Shown here: piece by piece, positions 46,284 through 54,847 of the stretch
Layout: the number at the start of each line of letters is the position of its first letter
Numbering within the stretch: the first letter of the stretch is position 1
Source of the DNA: Clostridium saccharobutylicum DSM 13864
GTDB taxonomy: Bacteria; Bacillota; Clostridia; Clostridiales; Clostridiaceae
Length of the DNA: 64,000 nucleotides
Assembly: GCF_000473995.1 (NCBI RefSeq)
Contig: NC_022571.1
Span: 4,433,416-4,497,415, forward strand
Direction of reading: 5' to 3'
Translations under genes and position numbers: made by a program
The notes under the pieces: generated by a model
Databases searched by the model: none
What the model was told of the DNA's origin: nothing
The model's input: the letters and a program-made list of their open reading frames with translations, nothing else

Positions 46284-46324
46284 ATTTTCACCTTCTCTTA
46301 TTTATACAAAATTAACCTTTGTTT

Positions 46325-46382
46325 AGGCACATGAAAATAAATAACAAGTCCATCTGACATGATTATTTTCTTTCATGTGCCT
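46325..46382. repeat. Family A repeat, short perfect copy (A13)
   Basis: AGGCACATGAAAATAAATAA then CATGATTATTTTCTTTCATG and TGCCT; the cleanest short form, 58 bases, that still shows both termini. Confidence 0.85.
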
Positions 46383-46431
46383 TATTTAAAAATTATACTA
46401 TACGGTTCATAACAAGTCAAAATTATGTATA

Positions 46432-46483
46432 AGGCACGTGAAAATATTCTAGCAACGTGACTTGTTATTTATTTAAATGTGCA
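46432..46483. repeat. Family A repeat, short copy (A14)
   Basis: AGGCACGTGAAAATATTCTA, then ACTTGTTATTTATTTAAATG and TGC; lies 50 bases from A13. Confidence 0.65.
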
Positions 46484-46498
46484 TAAATAGTATATAAA

Positions 46499-46540
46499 TA
46501 AAAACATACCTTCGTTAAATCATAAAGAAGATATGCTTTT
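46499..46540 (-). terminator. Terminator of the VanW gene
   Basis: On the minus strand AAAGCATATCTTC pairs with GAAGGTATGTTTTT, directly after the stop. Confidence 0.78.
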
Positions 46541-46545
46541 ATAAA

Positions 46546-48060
46546 TTATTGTTTTGGTTTTGCTTCATCAGCCGCAGGGGGTGAAGGAGCTGTAGTATCT
46601 TGAGGCATTTCTGGTGTTTGAGTTGTTGTATTATCAGTAGTTGGCTCTGGCTGAGCAGTTCCTTTTCTAACAGTTACATCAACACTTGCATAAGTATCAT
46701 TTGATATAACTTCTTTATTTACTTCAACTCCATTTTCATAAGTCACCTGGTATGATCTTGCTCTATAACCAGTAGTACCACCACCTTCAGATATTTCTTG
46801 TCCAACTGGCAGAGTACTATCATCAACCACTTTAGATTGCGGAGGAATAGTTTCAAGTATTTCACTTACCATATCATATGTTTTCCCATTTAATTCACTT
46901 GGATCACCATATACATTATAAGTTACATTTTTGTCCTGAGTGATACCCTGAATATAAATTGGAAAATCATACGTATTTTTAAATTTATAATCTAAATACC
47001 CATAAGAAACTGTTGCATCTAACCCTGGTTTAGCATATCCAACTGACATTGAGTGATTTGTTCTTTCAACAGATCTCAAATTCGATTTCATAACTGCCCT
47101 ATAAAGAGTTGTAGATACTTGACAGATACCTCCACCAATTCCTGGTTCAACCTTATTACCTACGTAAGTTCCAGCCTCTTTATATCCTCTTTCAACTGTT
47201 CTAGGTCCTACCACATCATTAAAACTAAATGTTTCTCCAGGCATAACAACTGTTCCATTTACTGCTGCAGTTGCTAATTCTATATTATTACATCGACCTG
47301 GCGCTGAGGAACTATAATTAGTTGAAAAAGTTCCAATCAATCCCTTAACTTTTGCTAAATCTTCTTTAGTTACTTTTGGCTTTGTTGTTTCAACATCTAA
47401 TGCAACTGCATCATTATCACTAATTTCCCCATTTATAGCTTCTTTTAATTTTTGATCTAACGCATCTAAATCTATTGTTTTTCCATCTACTTCTGAGTTA
47501 ACAGTTATATTATTTCCATCTATGCTTAAAGTAGCATCCTTAGCTGATTGTGTAATATCTTTTTGTAATTTCTCTTCATATACTTTTAATTTTTCTTCAT
47601 CATAAAGGAAATTTAATTTCACCTGATGCTTCTTAAATTCTCCTCTTTTTATGTCGATATACTTCTTAAAATACCCATCATCTTTTCCAAATTGATAAGC
47701 TTCATTAACTGTTCCATCTATATCATAGCTTGGCATTATATTAGAATAAATAAGTTCAAATTGTTTGTCTTCTACTGATATATGTAATTTTTTATCGCCA
47801 ATAGCTCCATTAAATGTTTCAGCAAGCTTATCTTTAGCCTGTTCTTTAGTCATACCTCCAATATCTACATCTTGTACAGTTACCCCAGGATATATCTTTC
47901 CTTCCCACTTATTAACTGTCTCTTTTATAGATAATGAATATGCATACAACGCACCAGCCAAAACAACTGCTAGTCCAATCATTCCAAGCATAGTGTTTCT
48001 TTGCATTTTATATTTGACAGGCTTAGATGTACGTATTCTTTTTCCATTACTGTTCACCAA
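46546..48060 (-). CDS. VanW/G5-domain membrane-anchored protein
   Basis: A 504-residue cell-surface protein. A basic N-terminus and one membrane segment (about 27-46; MLGMIGLAVVLAGALYAYSL) anchor it. Two peptidoglycan-binding-4-like halves follow (about 58-230; GVTVQDVDIGGMTKEQAKDK). A VanW domain (about 243-380) is marked by TFSFNDVVGPRTVERGY and GGGICQVSTTLYRAVM. A G5 domain (about 395-470) is followed by a Pro/Thr tail (TDNTTTQTPEMPQD). VanW-like proteins are linked to glycopeptide resistance clusters but are common in clostridia without them, with a general role in wall handling. It starts at TTG 48060, 8 bases after AAAGGAG. Confidence 0.9.
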   Translation of the reverse strand: MVNSNGKRIRTSKPVKYKMQRNTMLGMIGLAVVLAGALYAYSLSIKETVNKWEGKIYPGVTVQDVDIGGMTKEQAKDKLAETFNGAIGDKKLHISVEDKQFELIYSNIMPSYDIDGTVNEAYQFGKDDGYFKKYIDIKRGEFKKHQVKLNFLYDEEKLKVYEEKLQKDITQSAKDATLSIDGNNITVNSEVDGKTIDLDALDQKLKEAINGEISDNDAVALDVETTKPKVTKEDLAKVKGLIGTFSTNYSSSAPGRCNNIELATAAVNGTVVMPGETFSFNDVVGPRTVERGYKEAGTYVGNKVEPGIGGGICQVSTTLYRAVMKSNLRSVERTNHSMSVGYAKPGLDATVSYGYLDYKFKNTYDFPIYIQGITQDKNVTYNVYGDPSELNGKTYDMVSEILETIPPQSKVVDDSTLPVGQEISEGGGTTGYRARSYQVTYENGVEVNKEVISNDTYASVDVTVRKGTAQPEPTTDNTTTQTPEMPQDTTAPSPPAADEAKPKQ

Positions 48061-48117
48061 TCAATATTCTCCTTTCGAGGAATCTAATTCTATATTTAAT
48101 TTTTAGATACGTTATTA

Positions 48118-48225
48118 ACGCATACTCAAAAAAATAATAAGTCTGCATGTTAGTCTATTTTTTGTCATACTTAGTAAGCATATTAATCTAATAGCGTCCT
48201 ATGAGACAAATATACAGCCCTTTTT
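48118..48225. repeat. Diverged family A repeat, left part (A15)
   Basis: CGCATACTCAAAAAAATAAT, then AAGTCTGCATG and TCTATTTTTTGTCATAC, follow the left half of family A with many changes; no right end. Confidence 0.4.
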
Positions 48226-48329
48226 ACAAAAAACATACATCACATTATAAACTCACCAATTTTTTTCATATACTATAACAATTTACAATAATGTAAAATT
48301 GTTATTATTGTTAACATTATAACATATCC

Positions 48330-48368
48330 CAATTGATATATGGTAGTAATATTATCATATATCAATTG
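48330..48368 (-). terminator. Palindrome after the GH25 gene
   Basis: CAATTGATATATG pairs perfectly with CATATATCAATTG. No T run, so its role as a terminator is uncertain. Confidence 0.5.
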
Positions 48369-48389
48369 AAATATAAGTTGAATTTTATT

Positions 48390-49331
48390 TTATAAAGTTA
48401 CTTTTGCTCTAGTTTTTGAAGTTTCTCCATCATAATCAAAAGCTTCAATACTTACTACTACAGGAACATTTTTTTGAACCTTGATATCGTTCTTTTTTAT
48501 AACATAATTTGTTGCTTTTTCATCCACAGTTCCTACCCATTCATTATTTACAAAAATATTATATCCTAATAAATCTATATCCTGATTAGGGTTCCAAGAT
48601 ACATTTATGTTACCACCTTGAAAACTCGCATTAAGTCCAGTAACTGTACGTGGTTGTGTTAATAAGTCTATATTATTAGGTCCCCAATTCGCATCAACCG
48701 GATTTCCAACCCCTTCAATTACTTGAGCTTCACTATATTGCCAAATTCTCCATCTAGTCCATCCTCCTATATTAGGTGGAACTATTGGATTAATAGGCAC
48801 ACTAGTATACATAGCTATCCATAGTATCATATTTTTTAATGGATATCCTCTTCCCTCAATATAGAAATTATTATATAATTCTATAAAAAACAGCCCAGTA
48901 TATAGCATCAATCTTCTTCTAGTTTTCTTCTCAAATCTTTTTCTAAATCTGTCAATCCAATTTATTAATGTTTTTGTACTTATAGATTTATCTACAGGAA
49001 CCTCTACATCTAGTACCGGAAATAAATCACCATAATCCTTATCCCCAAATCCTCTTTGCAGCGTAACTATAAAATCATCGCATTGTCTATCTGCATCTGT
49101 TAAATCATAAGATGGAACTGCAAAATGATATGCACCAACTGGTATTCCATACTTTCTACTATCTGCTGCATGTTGTATAAATTTTTTATCAATTCTAAAT
49201 GTTCCCGATCCTGATCCAGATGCTCTTAAATATAAAAAATCTAATTTGCCAGCTAGTACATCAAATTGTACATTCGTAGTATATTCATTTATGTCTATTC
49301 CAAAAAGACTTTTAGAATTTTTATCCTGCAT
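48390..49331 (-). CDS. GH25 lysozyme-like protein with FN3-like tail
   Basis: A 313-residue protein. Residues about 8-225 match the GH25 muramidase fold: FGIDINEYT (catalytic Asp region), FLYLRASGSGSG, GAYHFAVPS, FPVLDVEVP (catalytic Glu region), WIAMYTSV and RIWQYSEAQVIEGV. The last 85 residues (LNASFQGGNINVSWNPNQDI, then GYNIFVNNEWVGT) look like a fibronectin-III domain that could bind polysaccharide. GH25 enzymes cut the beta-1,4 bond between MurNAc and GlcNAc. There is no N-terminal signal peptide, so export would need a holin, lysis or a spore-phase route. The ATG follows GGAGGA. Confidence 0.85.
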   Translation of the reverse strand: MQDKNSKSLFGIDINEYTTNVQFDVLAGKLDFLYLRASGSGSGTFRIDKKFIQHAADSRKYGIPVGAYHFAVPSYDLTDADRQCDDFIVTLQRGFGDKDYGDLFPVLDVEVPVDKSISTKTLINWIDRFRKRFEKKTRRRLMLYTGLFFIELYNNFYIEGRGYPLKNMILWIAMYTSVPINPIVPPNIGGWTRWRIWQYSEAQVIEGVGNPVDANWGPNNIDLLTQPRTVTGLNASFQGGNINVSWNPNQDIDLLGYNIFVNNEWVGTVDEKATNYVIKKNDIKVQKNVPVVVSIEAFDYDGETSKTRAKVTL

Positions 49332-49515
49332 ATTTCCTCCAAATAAAAAATACTTCTCTACTATAAATATTAATTTAATCTCAAAAAAGTACCTATAATT
49401 ATTAATATTCTTTACAGGTATTGTGAAATACTCAAAGTTTCATGATAACAACCGAAATGTTAAAAACTTTAAATATATTAAAAACAATCAATATTATGGA
49501 TGAATATATAAACAG

Positions 49516-49703
49516 AGAAATTAACCACATATTTGTGAAATAGACATTGAAAATAAGCTGCTTAGACATCTTAATGTCAGGTTTTTGAACTTTAGTTTGT
49601 GCAAATTTTATATTTCGAGCAAACTGAAGTTGGTACAACCTAACATTTAGATGTTCCCATCGAAATTTTCTTAGTCCTATGGAACAAATATGTGGTTAAT
49701 TTC
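49516..49703. repeat. Family B-like foldback, copy B4 (variant)
   Basis: Outer stem GAAATTAACCACATATTTGT with its exact mate ending GGTTAATTTC; inner hairpin GCTGCTTAGACATC...TTTAGATGTTC and ACTTTAGTTTGT/GCAAACTGAAGT. It shares the ATTGAAAATAAGC core with the partial copy near 60110 rather than with B1. Confidence 0.65.
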
Positions 49704-49706
49704 GGT

Positions 49707-49741
49707 AAGGTATTGCAAAACTTTAATTTTAACAATACCTT
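49707..49741 (-). terminator. Terminator of ddl
   Basis: AAGGTATTG pairs with CAATACCTT, about 16 bases after the ddl stop. Repeat B4 lies directly beyond it. Confidence 0.65.
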
Positions 49742-49757
49742 CAGATTAAGTGTAATC

Positions 49758-50663
49758 CTATCTTTCTATTTTCATTGAATCTTCTATGATCATGTCTATT
49801 AATTCAGCAAATCCTATATTTATTGCTGCTGCACTTTTAGGAATCAAGCTATTTTTAGTCATTCCTGGTAATGTATTCACTTCTAAAATATAAGGAATAC
49901 CTTCTTGTGTAACAATCATATCAACTCTAGAATATACTTGACACTTTAGCGCTCTATATGTTGCTAATGCCATTTTTTCAACTTCTACGTGTAGATTTTT
50001 CTCTAACTCTACAACTATTTCTTCCGCTCCACCATCTTCATATTTTGAAGCAAAATCAAAGAATTCTGACTTCGGCTTTATTGCAATAACTGGAAGCATT
50101 TTATCTCCATAAACAGGGCAAGTTATTTCATCACCTTTTATGAACTTTTCTATCATAACTTCATTATCCCATTTAAATGCTTCTTCAATACAATTTTTAA
50201 TATCTTTTTCTTCTTTTACAACAAATGTAGCTACACTTGATCCTCCATGAGTTGGCTTAACTACTACTGGATATCCTAAGTTATTTATTTGATCAAAATT
50301 AATTTCATCATCTTTGTTTAGATTTATCCAAGGTGCAGTTCTAATGTTAGCAGCTTGTAAAATAGATTTTGTTACATCCTTATCCATGCACATTCCACTA
50401 CTTAATGGACCACATCCTGAATATGGAATCCCTAATGTTTGAAGAACTGCTTGCACCGTACCATCTTCTCCAAATTGTCCATGCAATGCCAAAAGTGCAA
50501 AATCTATGCCATTAACTTTATTGACTATATCTTCTTTTTTATCTATAACTATAGGTACTATTTCATATTTTTCCTTATTTATATTCTCTAATATTGAATT
50601 CCCACTTTTTAATGATATTTCTCTTTCTGATGAAATACCGCCCATTATAACTCCGACTTTCAT
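49758..50663 (-). CDS. ddl: D-alanine--D-alanine ligase
   Basis: A 301-residue ATP-grasp enzyme joining two D-Ala for the peptidoglycan stem. VGVIMGGISSEREISLKSG at the start, ALHGQFGEDGTVQAVL (about 59-74), GCGPLSSGMCMDKDVTK (about 83-99), VVKPTHGGSSVATF (about 135-148) and VNTLPGMTKNSLIPKSA (about 264-280) are the standard motifs. The ATG follows TGGAGGTTAATT. It is preceded by a terminator hairpin, so it is its own unit. The YxGG/vanA-type changes that would indicate D-lactate use are not evident. Confidence 0.97.
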   Translation of the reverse strand: MKVGVIMGGISSEREISLKSGNSILENINKEKYEIVPIVIDKKEDIVNKVNGIDFALLALHGQFGEDGTVQAVLQTLGIPYSGCGPLSSGMCMDKDVTKSILQAANIRTAPWINLNKDDEINFDQINNLGYPVVVKPTHGGSSVATFVVKEEKDIKNCIEEAFKWDNEVMIEKFIKGDEITCPVYGDKMLPVIAIKPKSEFFDFASKYEDGGAEEIVVELEKNLHVEVEKMALATYRALKCQVYSRVDMIVTQEGIPYILEVNTLPGMTKNSLIPKSAAAINIGFAELIDMIIEDSMKIER

Positions 50664-50787
50664 AATTAACCTCCAAATATTTTATGAATACTCATTTTAA
50701 AGTCATTATCAATTTGACTTATTATCTTTTTAAGATGCTTTAATCCTAATTCCATATATAAATTATAATAATTTTTATATAAAAATA

Positions 50788-50832
50788 AAAGAACCACTAA
50801 ACTTATAAATATTATTAATAGTGGTTCTTTTC
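50788..50832 (-). terminator. Terminator of the plsC-nth unit
   Basis: AAAAGAACCACTA pairs with TAGTGGTTCTTTT, followed on the minus strand by ATTTTTATATAAAAA. About 165 bases after the nth stop; the stretch between has only a family B right-end fragment near 50850. Confidence 0.82.
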
Positions 50833-50995
50833 GTTTATGAAAATGAAATTTAGACTTATGTGGTAACTTACTAAAAGAAATGGAACTATACTTCAAAATT
50901 CAAATTTAATTTGTAGATTATTTATTTATAAATAATAAATATACAATTCATCTATTCTGTAAAATGTTATTTTCAAAATTCTTTAATGTATATTT

Positions 50996-51625
50996 TTAAT
51001 ATATTTTATTGTCATACTTACATACATCACTTAATGGACATTCTTTACATTTTGGTTTTCTCGCAATACAACATCTTCTTCCATGAAAAATTAAAAGATG
51101 ATGCATTAACGTCCATTCCTTTTTAGGAATTTCTTTTTGTAATTGTTTTTCAACTTCTAAAACATTATCTGAATTAGCTAAATCTAATCTATTAGAAACT
51201 CTGAATACATGTGTATCTACTGCAATAGATGGTACTCCAAAAGCATTTGACAAAACCACATTTGCTGTTTTTCTTCCTGCTCCTGCTAGTGAAGTTATTC
51301 CTTCCATAGTCTGTGGAACTTCTCCATTAAATTTTTCTTTTAATTGTCTAAACATAAGTATTAAATTTTTAGATTTATTTCTATATAATCCTATCTGCCT
51401 TATTCTTTCTTCAAGTTCGTCGTTAGCCAATGTTAAAAATGCATCTAAATCTGGATAATCTTTAAATAAGCTTTCTGTAACTTCATTTACTTTTTTATCA
51501 GTTGTTTGAGCTGATAGTATTGTGGCAACAAGTAATTGAAGCGGTGTTTTATAATTCAACTCACACTTTGCATCAGGATACGTTTCTTTTAAAATCTCTA
51601 TGATTTTCTTCGTCCTTGCTTTCAT
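50996..51625 (-). CDS. nth: Endonuclease III
   Basis: A 209-residue base-excision repair DNA glycosylase/AP lyase acting on oxidised pyrimidines. The helix-hairpin-helix reads GITSLAGAGRKTANVVLSNA (about 108-127, with the catalytic Lys), then AVDTHVFRVSNRL (catalytic Asp), and the C-terminal 4Fe-4S ligands C-IARKPK-C-KE-C-PLSDV-C (about 185-203). The length and cluster are normal. The ATG follows a weak GAGTT site. It follows plsC after 16 bases, so they form an operon. Confidence 0.97.
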   Translation of the reverse strand: MKARTKKIIEILKETYPDAKCELNYKTPLQLLVATILSAQTTDKKVNEVTESLFKDYPDLDAFLTLANDELEERIRQIGLYRNKSKNLILMFRQLKEKFNGEVPQTMEGITSLAGAGRKTANVVLSNAFGVPSIAVDTHVFRVSNRLDLANSDNVLEVEKQLQKEIPKKEWTLMHHLLIFHGRRCCIARKPKCKECPLSDVCKYDNKIY

Positions 51626-51641
51626 ATGCTTTTAAAACTCC

Positions 51642-52346
51642 TTATTTATAAACTCCTCTGTAATTTTCAGGTAAGAGTTTCGCTATACTTCTCATTAGTA
51701 TATCCATGCATTTATCTTCATATTCATGTCTATCTTCTTGTTTTTCCCTAGGTGGAAATTCAACTTTTTTTCCTATATTTATAGTCACATCTGAATTTTG
51801 CCATTTTTCCGATCCCATATTACCATCTTTACTTATAGGCAATAGTTTATCTGTTCCAGACATACCAATTGGTATTATTTCTGCCTTTGCCATCCTTGCA
51901 AATAATAATATACCTTTTTTACCCTCTATCATTTGACCAGTTCTACTTCTAGTTCCTTCTGGGAATATTAAAATATCATTTCCGCCTTTAAGTGTTTTAA
52001 CTACTTTAGTAATAGCATCTTTATCAGCTGAACTAGGTTTAATAGGTATATTTTTAACTATTTTAGTTCCTAAACTTGTTATTGGATCATCAGATAATTT
52101 CACTCCCGCTATAAAATATGGATCACTTTTTTCTTTTAGTACTCTTTCTAAAACCAATCCATCTGAATTACTTAAATGATTACAAACAAATATTCTCGGT
52201 TTCTTAACTTCATCTATATTTTCTATGCCATTCACTGTTAGGTTTGCATATTTCTTTATATATCCATCAACTATTCTGTTTGCTACCTTTATAACTAAAC
52301 CTTCTGGTAGTAGTTTTATAATGTTTACTACAACTGGGGATAACAT
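51642..52346 (-). CDS. plsC: 1-acyl-sn-glycerol-3-phosphate acyltransferase
   Basis: A 234-residue membrane-associated acyltransferase making phosphatidic acid. Residues 1-25 are hydrophobic. The catalytic HX4D motif is CNHLSNSDGL (about 55-64), the substrate-binding FPEGTRSRTG (about 130-139) and PIGMSGTDKLLPIS (about 158-171) follow the family. The first gene of the unit with nth; the ATG follows AAGGAAGGTGG. It may supply phosphatidic acid for the pssA pathway located at 62.4 kb. Confidence 0.93.
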   Translation of the reverse strand: MLSPVVVNIIKLLPEGLVIKVANRIVDGYIKKYANLTVNGIENIDEVKKPRIFVCNHLSNSDGLVLERVLKEKSDPYFIAGVKLSDDPITSLGTKIVKNIPIKPSSADKDAITKVVKTLKGGNDILIFPEGTRSRTGQMIEGKKGILLFARMAKAEIIPIGMSGTDKLLPISKDGNMGSEKWQNSDVTINIGKKVEFPPREKQEDRHEYEDKCMDILMRSIAKLLPENYRGVYK

Positions 52347-52556
52347 TCTTTTCCACCTTCCTTATAAACAATAATATATACATTATATATTTTTTCCCAT
52401 ACCTATGCAATTCTTAATATTCCTTACTATTTAACGATCAAAATCCAATTTACCCCACTCAAAATCTTGATTCGCTAATCTTATTACATTACTTATTACA
52501 ATAAATTGTAAATATTGTAATAAAATATTAATAAAGATGCAATATATTTCTTAATA

Positions 52557-52602
52557 AAAAAGGTATAAAATATAAGCTAAATAACTTAATTTTATACCTT
52601 TA
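52557..52602 (-). terminator. Terminator of cysK-cysE
   Basis: AAAAGGTATAAAAT pairs with ATTTTATACCTTT, followed on the minus strand by TTTATT. A family A remnant lies between this hairpin and the cysE stop. Confidence 0.82.
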
Positions 52603-52691
52603 ATATTCAACCATTCACAAATTTTAAGATAATTAATTTACAATAAAATAAAATCTAAATTGGCGAATTATTTTTAACCAAATACTATATT

Positions 52692-52736
52692 AGCCATATG
52701 AAAGAAAATAACAAATCCAAAATGTCATGATTATTT
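52692..52736. repeat. Family A repeat, left-end remnant (A16)
   Basis: TAGCCATATGAAAGAAAATA, then ACAAATCCAAAATGTCATGA and TTATT match the left half of A3, ending at the cysE stop codon. The right half is missing. Confidence 0.65.
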
Positions 52737-53327
52737 TTAAATAACCATATCATTAAATATTTTCTTTTTCTGTCCTTTTATATCTCTTATTTCAATTATA
52801 GTTGCAGTTGGATTAGTTCTTACAATATTTTTAGCTTGGGTACCTACTGCAGTTGCCTTTGCTGGTACATCTTTTACTACTACAGCATTAGCCCCAATCT
52901 TAGCACCTTCCTCTATAGTAATAGGTCCAAGTACCTTAGCCCCTGTACCTATCAATACATTATCTTTTATTGTTGGATGCCTTTTGCCTGTATCTTTTCC
53001 AGTTCCACCAAGTGTTACTCCATGATAAAGAGTTACGTTATCCCCAATTTCTGTTGTCTCTCCAATTACAACTCCCATTCCATGGTCTATAAATAATCCA
53101 TTACCTATAGTAGCCCCTGGATGAATTTCTATTCCTGTAAAAAATCTTGATAGCTGTGAAATTAATCTCGCCAAAAAAAATCTATTATGCAAATAAAAAA
53201 AGTGTGATATTCTATACGCAATTAAAGCATGAATACATGGATACAATAGTAATACTTCTATCTTACTTTTAGCTGCTGGATCCTCATTTAAAATTCTTTC
53301 TAAATCATAATTCAATCTTTTAAACAC
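52737..53327 (-). CDS. cysE: Serine O-acetyltransferase
   Basis: A 196-residue left-handed beta-helix acetyltransferase making O-acetyl-serine from serine and acetyl-CoA, the first step of cysteine synthesis. Landmarks: [20 protein letters not shown] at the N-terminus, [20 protein letters not shown] (about 65-84, catalytic His), [16 protein letters not shown] (about 107-122) and [20 protein letters not shown]. The short form without the long N-terminal helical domain is normal in Firmicutes. The ATG has a GGAGAT-type site. It follows cysK by 145 bases and is under the Cys T-box. Its stop codon touches a family A remnant. Confidence 0.95.
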   Translation of the reverse strand: MFKRLNYDLERILNEDPAAKSKIEVLLLYPCIHALIAYRISHFFYLHNRFFLARLISQLSRFFTGIEIHPGATIGNGLFIDHGMGVVIGETTEIGDNVTLYHGVTLGGTGKDTGKRHPTIKDNVLIGTGAKVLGPITIEEGAKIGANAVVVKDVPAKATAVGTQAKNIVRTNPTATIIEIRDIKGQKKKIFNDMVI

Positions 53328-53472
53328 AGCTCTATCTCCTTTTCATATGATTTCAATAAAATAATTAAAATTTTGCAATGCATAATTTTATTCAACTAAC
53401 TGTTAAACATAATTTTTAAAGTTAATTGAAACTACAAATTATGCATTGTAATATTAATTATTTCTGAATTAA

Positions 53473-54384
53473 TTAATCATATAGACCCATAGATATATAT
53501 TTTTCTCCTCCATCTGGAGCTATAACTAATACTTTTTTTCCTTTTCCAAGCTTTTTAGCGACTTCTATAGCTGCATATAATGATGCCCCTGATGATATTC
53601 CAACTAAAACACCTTCTGCTTCCGAAAATGCTTTTGCTGTATTAAATGCATCGTCATCCTTTACTTTTATAATTTCATCTACATAATCACTTTCATAAAT
53701 TCCTGGAATAAATCCAGCACCAATACCTTGAATTTTATGTCCTCCAGGATTTCCACCACTTAAAACTGGCGATGTTGCTGGCTCAACTGCTATTGCCTTT
53801 ATATTAGTATTCTTTTTCTTCAAGTTTTTAGATATACCAATTAAAGTTCCGCCAGTTCCAACACCAGCTATAAATGCATCTAAATCTGGAATATCTTTAT
53901 ATATTTCCTCTGCTGTTGTTTCAAAATGTTTTTCTGGATTAGCTATATTTTCAAATTGTTGTGGAATAAAAAATCCTTCTCCACTTCCTATTTCAACTGC
54001 CTTTTCTATAGCACCCTTCATTCCTTTTGATCCTTCTGTTAAAACAAGCTCTGCACCATAAGCTTTTATTAAATCTCTTCTTTCTTTACTCATTGTTTCT
54101 GGCATCACAATTATAACCTTATACCCTTTTATCTTACCTATAAAAGCAAGTGCTATTCCTGTATTTCCACTTGTTGGTTCTACTATTGTTGATCCTGGCT
54201 TTAATATTCCTTGTTTTTCAGCTGTTTCTATCATACCAAGAGCTGCTCTATCTTTAACGCTTCCTCCTGGATTGTATTTTTCTAACTTAACATATATATC
54301 TGCAATATTTTCATCCTTAATTAAATTATTAACCTTTAAAATTGGTGTATTTCCTATCAAATCTAATGCTTTATTATAAATCAT
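53473..54384 (-). CDS. cysK: Cysteine synthase (O-acetylserine sulfhydrylase)
   Basis: A 303-residue PLP enzyme making cysteine from O-acetyl-serine and sulfide. [11 protein letters not shown] at the start, [20 protein letters not shown] (about 33-52, with the PLP Lys), [14 protein letters not shown] (about 68-81), [15 protein letters not shown] (about 170-184) and [14 protein letters not shown] (about 262) are conserved. The ATG follows AAGGGAGG. It is first in a cysK-cysE operon behind a Cys-specific T-box, so both genes rise when cysteine is short. Confidence 0.97.
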   Translation of the reverse strand: MIYNKALDLIGNTPILKVNNLIKDENIADIYVKLEKYNPGGSVKDRAALGMIETAEKQGILKPGSTIVEPTSGNTGIALAFIGKIKGYKVIIVMPETMSKERRDLIKAYGAELVLTEGSKGMKGAIEKAVEIGSGEGFFIPQQFENIANPEKHFETTAEEIYKDIPDLDAFIAGVGTGGTLIGISKNLKKKNTNIKAIAVEPATSPVLSGGNPGGHKIQGIGAGFIPGIYESDYVDEIIKVKDDDAFNTAKAFSEAEGVLVGISSGASLYAAIEVAKKLGKGKKVLVIAPDGGEKYISMGLYD

Positions 54385-54430
54385 ATGTTTTTCCTCCCTT
54401 AACTTTCATTTTATATTTATATTATGCAAC

Positions 54431-54776
54431 AAAAAAACTCCATCTTCTATAAACTATATAGAGACGAAGTGTGACTTCCGCGATTCCACTCTAATTGGAT
54501 TAAAAATTTAATCCCCCTCAAATTAAAGCACAAAATATATGCTATATCACTATAACGGGTGAACCCGGAGAATTTTACTAATTCATATAACACAAACATA
54601 TACTAAAATGTAATTTATTATTTTGCGTATATTTAATTTTCAAATTTCAACTCCAAAGGGCACTTCACATAAATTCATGATAAAAAGTTCTCAGCTTCCT
54701 TTTCTCTCTGTCAACTTTCCTTTATGCTACTTTCTTTTTCACTGCTTTTAATTCTGAGTGTTTTGATAAACTTTAT
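54431..54776 (-). promoter_or_regulatory. T-box leader, cysteine (TGC specifier)
   Basis: Minus strand: AGAGAGAAAAGGAAGCTGAG in stem I; GTGAAGTGCCCTTTGGAG with TGC at the specifier; the T-box bulge TAGAGTGGAATCGCGG (54479-54492); then a G-U rich terminator ACTTCGTCTCTATA / TATAGAAGATGGAGT with TTTTTT (54431-54470). The TGC reading is consistent with the downstream cysK-cysE. Confidence 0.9.
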
Positions 54777-54782
54777 ACTAAT

Positions 54783-54810
54783 ATTATATTCCATTGACCA
54801 AAAAAGTCAA
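54783..54810 (-). promoter_or_regulatory. cysK promoter
   Basis: TTGACT (54805-54810), 16 bases, TATAAT (54783-54788) on the minus strand. The -35 lies inside the 3' arm of the preceding gene's terminator. Confidence 0.78.
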
Positions 54811-54844
54811 CGCTTTTTTTTAATTTTTTAAAAAAGCGTTGACT
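54800..54844 (-). terminator. Terminator of the MgtE-N/CBS gene
   Basis: AGTCAACGCTTTTTT pairs with AAAAAAGCGTTGACT, followed on the minus strand by TTTTTGG, only a few bases after the stop at 54848. Confidence 0.85.
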
Positions 54845-54847
54845 ATT

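Noticed and set aside
49432..49638. 68-residue frame before the GH25 gene
   Set aside because: It overlaps foldback B4 and has no ribosome site or plausible composition.
50666..50896. 76-residue frame directly before ddl
   Set aside because: It contains the perfect terminator hairpin of the plsC-nth unit and runs through the ddl ribosome site; composition is that of a shadow frame.
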